DNA from: Symbiodinium natans
Taxonomy: Eukaryota; Sar; Dinophyceae; Suessiales; Symbiodiniaceae
Direction of reading: 5' to 3'
Length of the DNA: 64,000 bases
NCBI GenBank assembly: GCA_905221605.1
Contig: CAJNDS010002334.1
Span: 1-64,000, forward strand
A program made the position numbers and the translations under genes. Below are positions 7,353 through 15,898 of the stretch, piece after piece; the first letter of the stretch is position 1, and the number at the start of each line of letters is the position of its first letter. The notes under the pieces were generated by a model that did not search any database, had not been told where the DNA came from, and saw only the letters and a program-made list of their open reading frames with translations.

Positions 7353-9266
7353 TCAGCTGCTCTTGTATGTTTGGCTACACCGCTTGCATACGAGCAGGTC
7401 AGAGGCAGGAACATTCTGATCCAACTCGCCAAAATTGCGGGTTATGGGTCGGCCACACAAGAACTTGGCCCCTTCGGAAGCCTGTATATGCACCGTCCTG
7501 CTGTAAATATGCATCTTGCTGAAAACACTCGAAACCTGCGCCGCCGTGAGAGCAGCATCAAGAGGCACCCCCACAGCTCTGGCCTCGAGATCGTCGACGT
7601 CCAGGTCAGAGCCCTCAGCTTCGGAATCCGACACAAAAGGGTCGTGTTCCACCACCTTCTCCTGAAGCTGAGGTCCTTCAGATGCTTGGATCATGACTGC
7701 CAATCGCATGACTCGACTGTCATCGGGCTTGAACTGGCCAGCTCGAATCTTCCGCAGAATGTCAGAAAAGATTTTCATGAGACGACAAAGCTCGTCCCGA
7801 CTGTAGGTGAGTGGCGAGCGGGAAGCGGGATCGAGATGATGTCCGGCAATTCGCCGGTCTTCTAAAGATATGCCACCGAATTTCGCAAGCCAGCTAAGCA
7901 TGGTAGCCTTTGAGCTGTGGGAAGACACGCGACTAGCAGGGGGCAAATCAATCTGGCTGGCTACCAGGAATTCCCGAAGGTACAAGCTTAGTTCACCAGT
8001 CGACATGCGACGTGTGAGCCAGCATTGGGCCGCCTCGCTGAAGGCGGGCAGGGATGGCTTCAGCGAGAGACCGGCATCCTGCCGAGCTTGCATCCAGGCC
8101 GGCCCCCAGGCGCTTGTGTACAAGAAACACCCCAAACTGAGGAGCGGCAGCAGAAGGTTCTTTCGGTCGCCTTGGGCAGTCTTGTAAGACACAGAAGCGG
8201 CTTCCAGGAGATACACATCGTCGGCACTGCTGCATTCTAGCGAGTCCAGGTACATGGTGTCGGAAAAACGAGCACAGCTGCCAACACAAAACAAAATATG
8301 CCCGGCTATGACGCACCAATGAGGATACGGGGACTTCACCACAATGCGCTCTAGTGCACGAATCATGTCAACCGTCAAGGGAGCAGCCTGCACGAGGGGC
8401 TTCTTCGTCGCTGCAAGGGCGGCAGCTGCACCTCGAACACGAATGGACACGGGAGAACCTGCGGTAGGCGCAAAACCAAGCAGGGCAGACATGAAGTTCC
8501 AGCTCTCAAGGAAAGATTTCCCGGAGGTCGGGGCTCCGTTTGCTTGCAAATGCTTCATATAAGAGTAAAGAGTGGCTTCATCGGCTCGCAACGGGGAACC
8601 CAGACCGGAAGCTAAGCAAAACTCCGCAAAACGCCAGTACGAGGCTGTCCGCTTGGCCAGCGTGGCAGAACTCTTGTTCGCGAATGCATCAGTAAACGAT
8701 TTCTGCAGCTCACTGTCGTCGGACAACAGGGCGGCATCGGCTACTAGATTACGCCCAAAGGATGAGGCAGCAGGCTCCAAAAGTGTCAAAACTTTGATCT
8801 TGCGCAAGGCTTCAAAGCGCACTGCATCATCCGACTTGAACAAGGCGGCACACTGAGCTCGCTGCCGTGCAAATTTCTGGGTAGCGTTTGGCAAAATCTC
8901 CTGAGAGGCCTGCTGGACTCCACTTCGAACCGCGCTGCTATCAGGCTCCCATGGGGGGTCGGAAAAGTAAACCAGGGGTTCAACAGCAGGCGGGACTCCG
9001 AAGACAAAACCGAAAACTCCACGATCCCAGGGCATCACGATGCGCTTGGCACGAAAGTCCAAAAATCGGCAGTTGGAGATGACGTCTTCCATGCGACGCT
9101 TCTGGCCCCCGGCTGGAGGTGCTGGCTGCATCTCTGAAGCTACGGGTCCTCCACTGGCACAGCAGAGGGCGAGGGTGCCCCGTAATGCAGCCACAAGTAG
9201 CGGACCTTTCCGGCGAGATCTCGGAGGAGGGACACAAAAAACTTTAGCATAGCTCAGCACTAGCAT
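7353..9266 (-). CDS. Element 1 tyrosine recombinase
   Basis: A 637-aa ORF starting inside A1; a later Met at residue 46 is an alternative start. The catalytic region lies at about 290-510. Candidate residues are R333 (in CARFSDTMYL), H450-x-x-K453 (SSHSSKATML), H476 or H477 (RRIAGHHLD) and the nucleophile Y488 (SPLTYSRDEL). Box II thus reads HxxK instead of the canonical HxxR. An acidic linker (about 540-560) leads to a C-terminal Cys motif C604-x22-C627-x2-C630. This enzyme would recombine the circular cDNA into the genome. It is first in the element, upstream of gag, and overlaps a short upstream ORF. Element 2 keeps only the tail of a homologous protein. Confidence 0.9.
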   Translation of the reverse strand: MLVLSYAKVFCVPPPRSRRKGPLLVAALRGTLALCCASGGPVASEMQPAPPAGGQKRRMEDVISNCRFLDFRAKRIVMPWDRGVFGFVFGVPPAVEPLVYFSDPPWEPDSSAVRSGVQQASQEILPNATQKFARQRAQCAALFKSDDAVRFEALRKIKVLTLLEPAASSFGRNLVADAALLSDDSELQKSFTDAFANKSSATLAKRTASYWRFAEFCLASGLGSPLRADEATLYSYMKHLQANGAPTSGKSFLESWNFMSALLGFAPTAGSPVSIRVRGAAAALAATKKPLVQAAPLTVDMIRALERIVVKSPYPHWCVIAGHILFCVGSCARFSDTMYLDSLECSSADDVYLLEAASVSYKTAQGDRKNLLLPLLSLGCFLYTSAWGPAWMQARQDAGLSLKPSLPAFSEAAQCWLTRRMSTGELSLYLREFLVASQIDLPPASRVSSHSSKATMLSWLAKFGGISLEDRRIAGHHLDPASRSPLTYSRDELCRLMKIFSDILRKIRAGQFKPDDSRVMRLAVMIQASEGPQLQEKVVEHDPFVSDSEAEGSDLDVDDLEARAVGVPLDAALTAAQVSSVFSKMHIYSRTVHIQASEGAKFLCGRPITRNFGELDQNVPASDLLVCKRCSQTYKSS

Positions 9267-9327
9267 TGTCCATATCTGCGTACATCATGGACTGCCATGC
9301 AATGTGTGCCAGTGCGAAACGAGCCAT
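9244..9327 (-). CDS. Short upstream ORF directly after the spliced leader
   Basis: A 27-codon ORF whose ATG lies one base after the leader/acceptor junction, so it is the first ATG of the trans-spliced mRNA. It ends TAA at 9246-9244 and overlaps the recombinase start (9266) by 23 nt in another frame. The same ORF is present in A2. It may regulate translation of the recombinase or be incidental; no family is recognised. Confidence 0.4.
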   Translation of the reverse strand: MARFALAHIAWQSMMYADMDNASAELC

Positions 9328-9328
9328 G

Positions 9329-9346
9329 CTTGAGCCAAAATGGCTA
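9329..9346 (-). other. Spliced-leader (DinoSL) relic inside A1
   Basis: On the minus strand this reads TAGCCATTTTGGCTCAAG, identical to the last 18 of the 22 nt of the known dinoflagellate spliced leader. It replaces the 25 nt ending in the AG acceptor of A2 and is followed directly by the same downstream sequence, CATGGCTCG. This is what reverse transcription of a trans-spliced transcript would leave. The first four leader bases (DCCG) are absent. Confidence 0.95.
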
Positions 9347-9392
9347 TGTCAGTCCCTCGGTGGGGCATGCCAGGGGTTTCCGGGGATTTACA

Positions 9393-9409
9393 AAAATTCC
9401 GGGAATTTT
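9393..9409. repeat. Perfect palindrome in A1
   Basis: Same AAAATTCC-G-GGAATTTT structure as at 1432-1448 in A2, upstream of the leader on the minus strand. Confidence 0.75.
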
Positions 9410-9604
9410 CAGGATTCCCCGGGTTCCCACATCAGTCTACAAATCACCGGTAAACACACTCTTGTGCTTGTGTCTTCAAACACATACAAGAGAAACGGAA
9501 GTCGAAGTTCAAAATACAGTTTGTAAAGATTTTGGAAATCATTGCTCAGCTCAACCGGCTGCTATGAAAACAAAAAGACAACTTCGTCGCTTCGCGAAAA
9601 CGCC

Positions 9605-10384
9605 CTCTCAAGCTCGGGCTGCGCTGCTTACTGCGTTCTGCAGACCCTGCATGTAACACTGCAGCAACCTGCAGACCCTGCAGACCTGCAGCAAGCATGC
9701 GGACTCTGCAGCAAGCCTGCAGGCCCTGCAGCAGCCTGCAGCAAGCCTGCAGACCCCTGCAGCAAGCCTACAGCTGCAGGGTTTGTAGGCCCCCTCTGCA
9801 GCAAGCCTGCAGACCCCTGCAGCAAGCCTGCAGACCCTACAGACCCAGATCCTGCAGCAAACCTGCAGACCCTGCCGCACGCCGCCCCTACAGACCCTAC
9901 AGCAAGCCTGCAAAACCTGCTGGCTGCCTCTCCCCCCAGCCTGGATGGCTTCCAGTCCTCAATTACTTGGACATTTTCCTGCTTTCACACGGAGTCCATT
10001 TCCCCTTTGAAACACAAAGGCTTGAAGGCCCCAGAGTCTGCAGGAAGCTTGAAAGCCCCTGACCTGTAGAACTGCAAATTAAAAACCAGGTGTCACACAT
10101 GCTCCGCGCTGTAGGAAAAGCTCGATTTTTCGGCCAGTCTAATTTCATGAAAACTAGTACTACACGCTCCGCGCTGTGGGAAAAGCTGGATTTCGCCTCA
10201 GGTGTAATTTCATCAAAACTGGTACTACACGCTCCGCGCTGGGCAAAAACCACAGTGTACTACATGAATGCATAGTTTTTTCAAAACTTTAAGGTTCATG
10301 TAATGTTTCTACTTGGAATCAAGGTACTACACGCTGTTTTCCCACATTTTTTGAGTGTAGTACTCGTGCACAGGTCTGCTACAC
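9605..10384 (+). repeat. Satellite type I, unit U1 (right part)
   Basis: Continuation of U1 after element 1. It holds a CTGCAG-rich minisatellite (about 9636-9915) and the three GCTCCGCGCTG segments near 10101, 10165 and 10231. Confidence 0.95.
9636..9915. repeat. CTGCAG-rich minisatellite (example block)
   Basis: Dense short repeats of the form CTGCAGACC / CTGCAGCAAGC. The same block recurs in every unit, near 11390, 13318, 15100, 17347, 19150, 22345, 24028, 25710, 27330, 36790, 38477, 40160, 41860, 43556 and 45209, with different numbers of copies. It gives Leu/Gln/Cys-rich nonsense frames. U7 breaks off inside this block. Confidence 0.93.
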
Positions 10385-12174
10385 GCGCTTTCTCAAGGGT
10401 TATACGGTTTACCAGTCTTTCAAATACTCAGGTAAGGCCTCACAGTCCCCTTCAAGGGCTCCAAAACCTCATCAGGACCTCCCAGAGCCTTTTTTCCAAC
10501 TTTTGCGGGCTGCCCGTTGGAAAAATCGCTGAAAAACGTGGCATCGCGCGGGTCCACATTCAGGACCGACAAACGACGAGAAACATAGGACGCATCAGAG
10601 TACCCCCCCAGTGGCAACCTGAATGGCGCCTATATGAATAAGTACAGGCCCACCACCGACCGCTTGCCACGCAGCGGTGCATTTTTATTGTCTTATGTCG
10701 GGAGCGGTCCTCACGTCGGGCAAAATTTTGGCGAGCTTCAAAAGTGTGTCTTCTCATCAGAAATCGCACAGTTTTTGGCCCTCATTTTGAGGCCAGAAAT
10801 TGGGTCCCAAAACTGGGTCTGCCTGATTCGAAACTCTTAGAAAAGATCCCATTTCGGGCTTCGCTTTGGGGCCCAAAAATGGGACCCTAGAATGGGCCGT
10901 AAAACATGGCAAGTGTGCTTTCAATTTTGCGGAGACACGCAAAGCATGCACCACATGTTTGGGTCGGGCGCAAAGATAGTCAGCGGTCGCTTAAGACTGT
11001 TGGCAATAGCGTTATAACGGAACAAGTATTGCACATGACAAGCTGAATTGCAACTGCGGGGGCACTCAAACGTGTCCTACGCTTCTTGTGTCTTTTTGGG
11101 GTCTGATTTGGCTTCACTCGAGGCACATTCTCCAAACCCCCAAGCAAAGGGCCTACCTTGTCCCAAATCAATAAAATGTTGTTGAAAATCCCCTTTCCCC
11201 CATGGCAATGTTGCAACACGTTGGTTATGTCAGACCGACCTTCAGCGTCCAACATTGCCATTGGGGGCTCGGGGGCACACGCAAGGGCTTATGACCGGAG
11301 ACAAGCATCCTTTTCCAGGCTCTTCAGGCTCCAAGCCCTTGCAATTTCAAGGTAGCTCTCAAGCTCGGGCTGCGCTGCTTACTGCGTTCTGCAGACCCTG
11401 CATGCAACACTGCAGCAACCTGCAGACCCTGCAGACCTGCAGCAAGCATGCGGACTCTGCAGCAAGCCTGCAGGCCCTGCAGCAGCCTGCAGCAAGCCTG
11501 CAGACCCCTGCAGCAAGCCTACAGCTGCAGGGTTTGTAGGCCCCCTCGGCAAGCCTGCAGACCCTGCAGCAGCCTGCAGGCCAGCAGGGCCTGCGGGCCC
11601 AGACCCCTGCAGCAAGCCTGCAGACCCTACAGACCCAGATCCTGCAGCAAACCTGCAGACCCTGCCGCACGCCGCCCCTACAGACCCTACAGCAAGCCTG
11701 CAAAACCTGCTGGCTGCCTCTCCCCCCAGCCTGGATGGCTTCCAGTCCTCAATTACTTGGACATTTTCCTGCTTTCACACGGAGTCCATTTCCCCTTTTA
11801 AACACAAAGGCTTGAAGGCCCCAGAGTCTGCAGGAAGCTTGAAAGCCCCTGACCTGTAGAACTGCAAATTAAAAACCAGGTGTCACACATGCTCCGCGCT
11901 GTAGGCAAAGCTCGATTTTTCGGCCAGTCTAATTTCATGAAAACTAGTACTACACGCTCCGCGCTGTGGGAAAAGCTGGATTTCGCCTCAGGTGTAATTT
12001 CATCAAAACTGGTACTACACGCTCCGCGCTGGGCAAAAACCACAGTGTACTACATGAATGCATAGTTTTTTCAAAACTTTAAGGTTCATGTAATGTTTCT
12101 ACTTGGAATCAAGGTACTACACGCTGTTTTCCCACATTTTTTGAGTGTAGTACTCGTGCACAGGTCTGCTACAC
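10385..12174 (+). repeat. Satellite type I, unit U2
   Basis: Complete 1,790-bp unit. Type I markers include ATAAAATGTTGTTGAAAATC and GTGCACAGG. Its minisatellite is longer than that of U1 because it carries an extra CAGGCCAGCAGGGCCTGCGG segment. Confidence 0.95.
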
Positions 12175-14077
12175 GCGCTTTCTCAAGGGTTATACGGTTT
12201 ACCAGTCTTTCAAATACTCAGGTAAGGCCTCACGGTCCCCTTCAAGGGCTCCAAAACCTCATCAGGACCTCCCAGAGCCTTTTTTCCAACTTTTGCGGGC
12301 TGCCCGTTGGAAAAATCGCTGAAAAACGTGGCACCGCGCGGGTCGTCGCTTTGGGGCCCAAAAATGGGACCCTAGAATGGGCCGTAAAACATGGCAAGTG
12401 TGCTTTCAATTTTGCGGAGACACGCAAAGCATGCACCACATGTTTGGGTCGGGCGCAAAGATAGTCAGCGGTCGCTTAAGACTGTTGGCAATAGCGTTAT
12501 AACGGAACAAGTATTGCACATGACAAGCTGAATTGCAACAGTGGCAACCTGAATGGCGCCTATATGAATCAGTACAGGCCCACCACCGACCACTTGCCAC
12601 GCAGCGGTGCATTTTTATTGTCTTATGTCGGGAGCGGTCCTCACGTCGGGCAAAATTTTGGCGAGCGTCAAAAGTGTGTCTTCTCATCAGAAATCGCACA
12701 GTTTTTGGCCCTCATTTTGAGGCCAGAAATTGGGTCCCAAAACTGGGTCTGCCTGATTCGAAACTCTTAGAAAAGATCCCATTTCGGGCGTCGCTTTGGG
12801 GCCCAAAAATGGGACCCTAGAATGGGCCGTAAAACATGGCAAGTGTGCTTTCAATTTTGCGGAGACACGCAAAGCATGCACCACATGTTTGGGTCGGGTG
12901 CAAAGATAGTCAGCGGTCGCTTAAGACTGTTGGCAATAGCGTTATAACGGAACAAGTATTGCACATGACAAGCTGAATTGCAACTGCGGGGGCACTCAAA
13001 CGTGTCCTACGCTTCTTGTGTCTTTTTGGGGTCTGATTTGGCTTCACTCGAGGCACATTCTCCAAACCCCCAAGCAAAGGGCCTACCTTGTCCCAAAGCA
13101 ATAAAATGTTGTTGAAAATCCCCTTTCCCCCATGGCAATGTTGCAACACGTTGGTTATGTCAGACCGACCTTCAGCGTCCAACATTGCCATTGGGGGCTC
13201 GGGGGCACACGCAAGGGCTTATGACCGGAGACAAGCATCCTTTTCCAGGCTCTTCAGGCTCCAAGCCCTTGCAATTTCAAGGTAGCTCTCAAGCTCGGGC
13301 TGCGCTGCTTACTGCGTTCTGCAGACCCTGCATGTAACACTGCAGCAACCTGTAGACCCTGCAGACCTGCAGCAAGCATGCGGACTCTGCAGCACCCTGC
13401 AGCAAGCCTACAGCTGCAGGGTTTGTAGGCCCCCTCGGCAAGCCTGCAGACCCTGCAGCAGCCTGCAGGCCAGCAGGGCCTGCGGGCCCTGCAGCAAGCC
13501 TGCAGACCCCTGCAGCAAGCCTGCAGACCCTACAGACCCAGATCCTGCAGCAAACCTGCAGACCCTGCCGCACGCCGCCCCTACAGACCCTACAGCAAGC
13601 CTGCAAAACCTGCTGGCTGCCTCTCCCCCCAGCCTGGATGGCTTCCAGTCCTCAATTACTTGGACATTTTCCTGCTTTCACACGGAGTCCATTTCCCCTT
13701 TTAAACACAAAGGCTTGAAGGCCCCAGAGTCTGCAGGAAGCTTTAAAGCCCCTGACCTGTAGAACTGCAAATTAAAAACCAGGTGTCACACATGCTCCGC
13801 GCTGTAGGAAAAGCTCGATTTTTCGGCCAGTCTAATTTCATGAAAACTAGTACTACACGCTCCGCGCTGTGGGAAAAGCTGGATTTCGCCTCAGGTGTAA
13901 TTTCATCAAAACTGGTACTACACGCTCCGCGCTGGGCAAAAACCACAGTGTACTACATGAATGCATAGTTTTTTCAAAACTTTAAGGTTCATGTAATGTT
14001 TCTACTTGGAATCAAGGTACTACACGCTGTTTTCCCACATTTTTTGAGTGTAGTACTCGTGCACAGGTCTGCTACAC
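12175..14077 (+). repeat. Satellite type I, unit U3 (rearranged)
   Basis: A 1,903-bp unit. It shares with U5 the novel joint TTGCAACA/GTGGCAACC (12540/12541) but lacks about 300 bp of the first duplicate (joint GCGCGGGTC/GTCGCTTTGG near 12345). It is best read as a U5-like duplication followed by an internal deletion. Confidence 0.9.
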
Positions 14078-15898
14078 GCGCTTTCTCAAGGGTTATACGG
14101 TTTACCAGTCTTTCAAATACTCAAGTAAGGCCTCACAGTCCCCTTCAAGGGCTCCAAAACCTCATCAGGACCTCCCAGGGCCTTTTTTCCAACTTTTGCG
14201 GGCTGCCCGTTGGAAAAATCGCTGAAAAACGTGACATCGCGCGGGTCCACATTCAGGACCGACAAACGACGAGAAACATAGGACGCATCAGAGCACCCCC
14301 CCAGTGGCAACCTGAATGGCGCCTATATGAATAAGTACAGGCCCACCACCGACCGCTTGCCACGCAGCGGTGCATTTTTATTGTCTTATGTCGGGAGCGG
14401 TCCTCACCTCACGTCGGGCAAAATTTCCGCGAGCTTCAAAAGTGTGTCTTCTCATCAGAAGTCGCACAGTTTTTGGCCTTCATTTTGAGGCCAGAAATGG
14501 GTCCCAAAACTGGGTCTGCCTGATTCGAAACTCTTAGAGAAGATCCCATTTCGGGCTTCGCTTTGGGGCCCAAAAATAGGACCCCAGAATGGGCCGTGAA
14601 ACGTGGCAAGTGTGCTTTCAATTTTGCGGAGACACGCAAAGCATGCACCACTGTTTGGCTGGTCGGGCGCAAAGAAAGTAGTCAGGCGGTCGCTTAAACG
14701 GTTGGCAATAGCGTTAGAAGGAACAAGTAATGCACATGCCACGCTGAAATTTGCAACTGCGGGGCACCAAAACGTGTCCTACGCGTCGTGTGTCTTTTTG
14801 GGGTCTGATTTGGCTTCACTCGAGGCACATTCTCCAAACCCCCAGGCAAAGGGCCTGCCTTGTCCCAAATCAATAAAATGTTGTTGAAAATCCCCTTTCC
14901 CCCATGGCAATGTTGCACACACGTTGGTTACGGTCATACCGACCTTCAGCGTCCACCATGCCAGTGGGGGGCTCGGGGGCAACACGCAATGGCTTATGAC
15001 CCGGGAGAACACAGCTCCTTTCCAGGCTCTCAGGCTCCAAGGCGCCTTTGCAATTTTTCAAGGTAGCTCTCAAGCTCGGGCTGCGCTGCTTACTGCGTTC
15101 TGCAGACCCTGCATGTAACACTGCAGCAACCTGCAGACCCTGCAGACCTGCAGCAAGCATGCGGACTCTGCAGCAAGCCTGCAGGCCCTGCAGCAGCCTG
15201 CAGCAAGCCTGCAGACCCCTGCAGCAAGCCTACAGCTGCAGGGTTTGTAGGCCCCTCGGCAAGCCTGCAGACCCTGCAGCAGCCTGCAGGCCAGCAGGGC
15301 CTGCGGGCCCTGCAGCAAGCCTGCAGACCCCTGCAGCAAGCCTGCAGACCCTACAGACCCAGATCCTGCAGCAAACCTGCAGACCCTGCCGCACGCCGCC
15401 CCTACAGACCCTACAGCAAGCCTGCAAAACCTGCTGGCTGCCTCTCCCCCCAGCCTGGATGGCTTCCAGTCCTCAATTACTTGGACATTTTCCTGCTTTC
15501 ACACGGAGTCCATTTCCCCTTTTAAACACAAAGGCTTGAAGGCCCCAGAGTCTGCAGGAAGCTTGAAAGCCCCTGACCTGTAGAACTGCAAATTAAAAAC
15601 CAGGTGTCACACATGCTCCGCGCTGTAGGAAAAGCTCGATTTTTCGGCCAGTCTAATTTCATGAAAACTAGTACTACACGCTCCGCGCTGTGGGAAAAGC
15701 TGGATTTCGCCTCAGGTGTAATTTCATCAAAACTGGTACTACACGCTCCGCGCTGGGCAAAAACCACAGTGTACTACATGAATGCATAGTTTTTTCAAAA
15801 CTTTAAGGTTCATGTAATGTTTCTACTTGGAATCAAGGTACTACACGCTGTTTTCCCACATTTTTTGAGTGTAGTACTCGTGCACAGGTCTGCTACAC
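14078..15898 (+). repeat. Satellite type I, unit U4 (mosaic)
   Basis: A 1,821-bp unit. Between about 14440 and 14620 it carries type II markers (TTCATTTTGAGG, AAAATAGGACCCCAG, GTGAAACGTGG) while its ends are type I. Several small indels (14405, 14660, 14935) make it the most divergent unit of array I. Confidence 0.9.

Larger units (their letters stand above)
972..9604 (-). mobile_element. Element 1: full-length tyrosine-recombinase retrotransposon with split direct repeats
   Basis: An 8,633-bp retrotransposon read on the minus strand as A1 (9604-9237), ORFs, B1 (1893-1644), A2 (1643-1269), a 47-bp spacer, B2 (1221-972). A1/A2 and B1/B2 are near-identical pairs, which is the split-direct-repeat layout of PAT/Ngaro-type YR retrotransposons. 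It encodes a tyrosine recombinase, Gag, and a Pol with RT and RNase H; there is no DDE integrase or aspartic protease that I can see. Satellite flanks rejoin exactly (AAGGTAG at 971, CTCTCAAG at 9605) with nothing duplicated or lost, as expected for recombinase-mediated integration of a circular intermediate. Repeat identity and open ORFs suggest a young, possibly autonomous copy. The recombinase-first order differs from DIRS1, PAT and Ngaro, where the recombinase lies 3'. Confidence 0.92.
9237..9604 (-). repeat. Element 1 repeat A1 (5' end)
   Basis: The 368-bp 5' terminal repeat. It matches A2 except for the 18-nt spliced-leader segment and one base. The outer end AAAACGCC abuts satellite CTCTCAAG at 9605. 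Sequence upstream of the leader (9347-9604) is present although a trans-spliced mRNA would lack it, so it must have been restored from A2 during replication. Confidence 0.93.

Noticed and set aside
9628-9913. Long Cys/Leu/Gln-rich frames over the CTGCAG blocks in every unit
   Set aside because: They are produced by the minisatellite on both strands and in several frames, with copy-number changes that ignore reading frame.
10303-10641. 112-codon frame recurring in most satellite units
   Set aside because: Its recurrence follows from unit recurrence. Frameshifts near 23187, 24865 and 40970 break it freely in some units, so there is no sign of selection on the protein.
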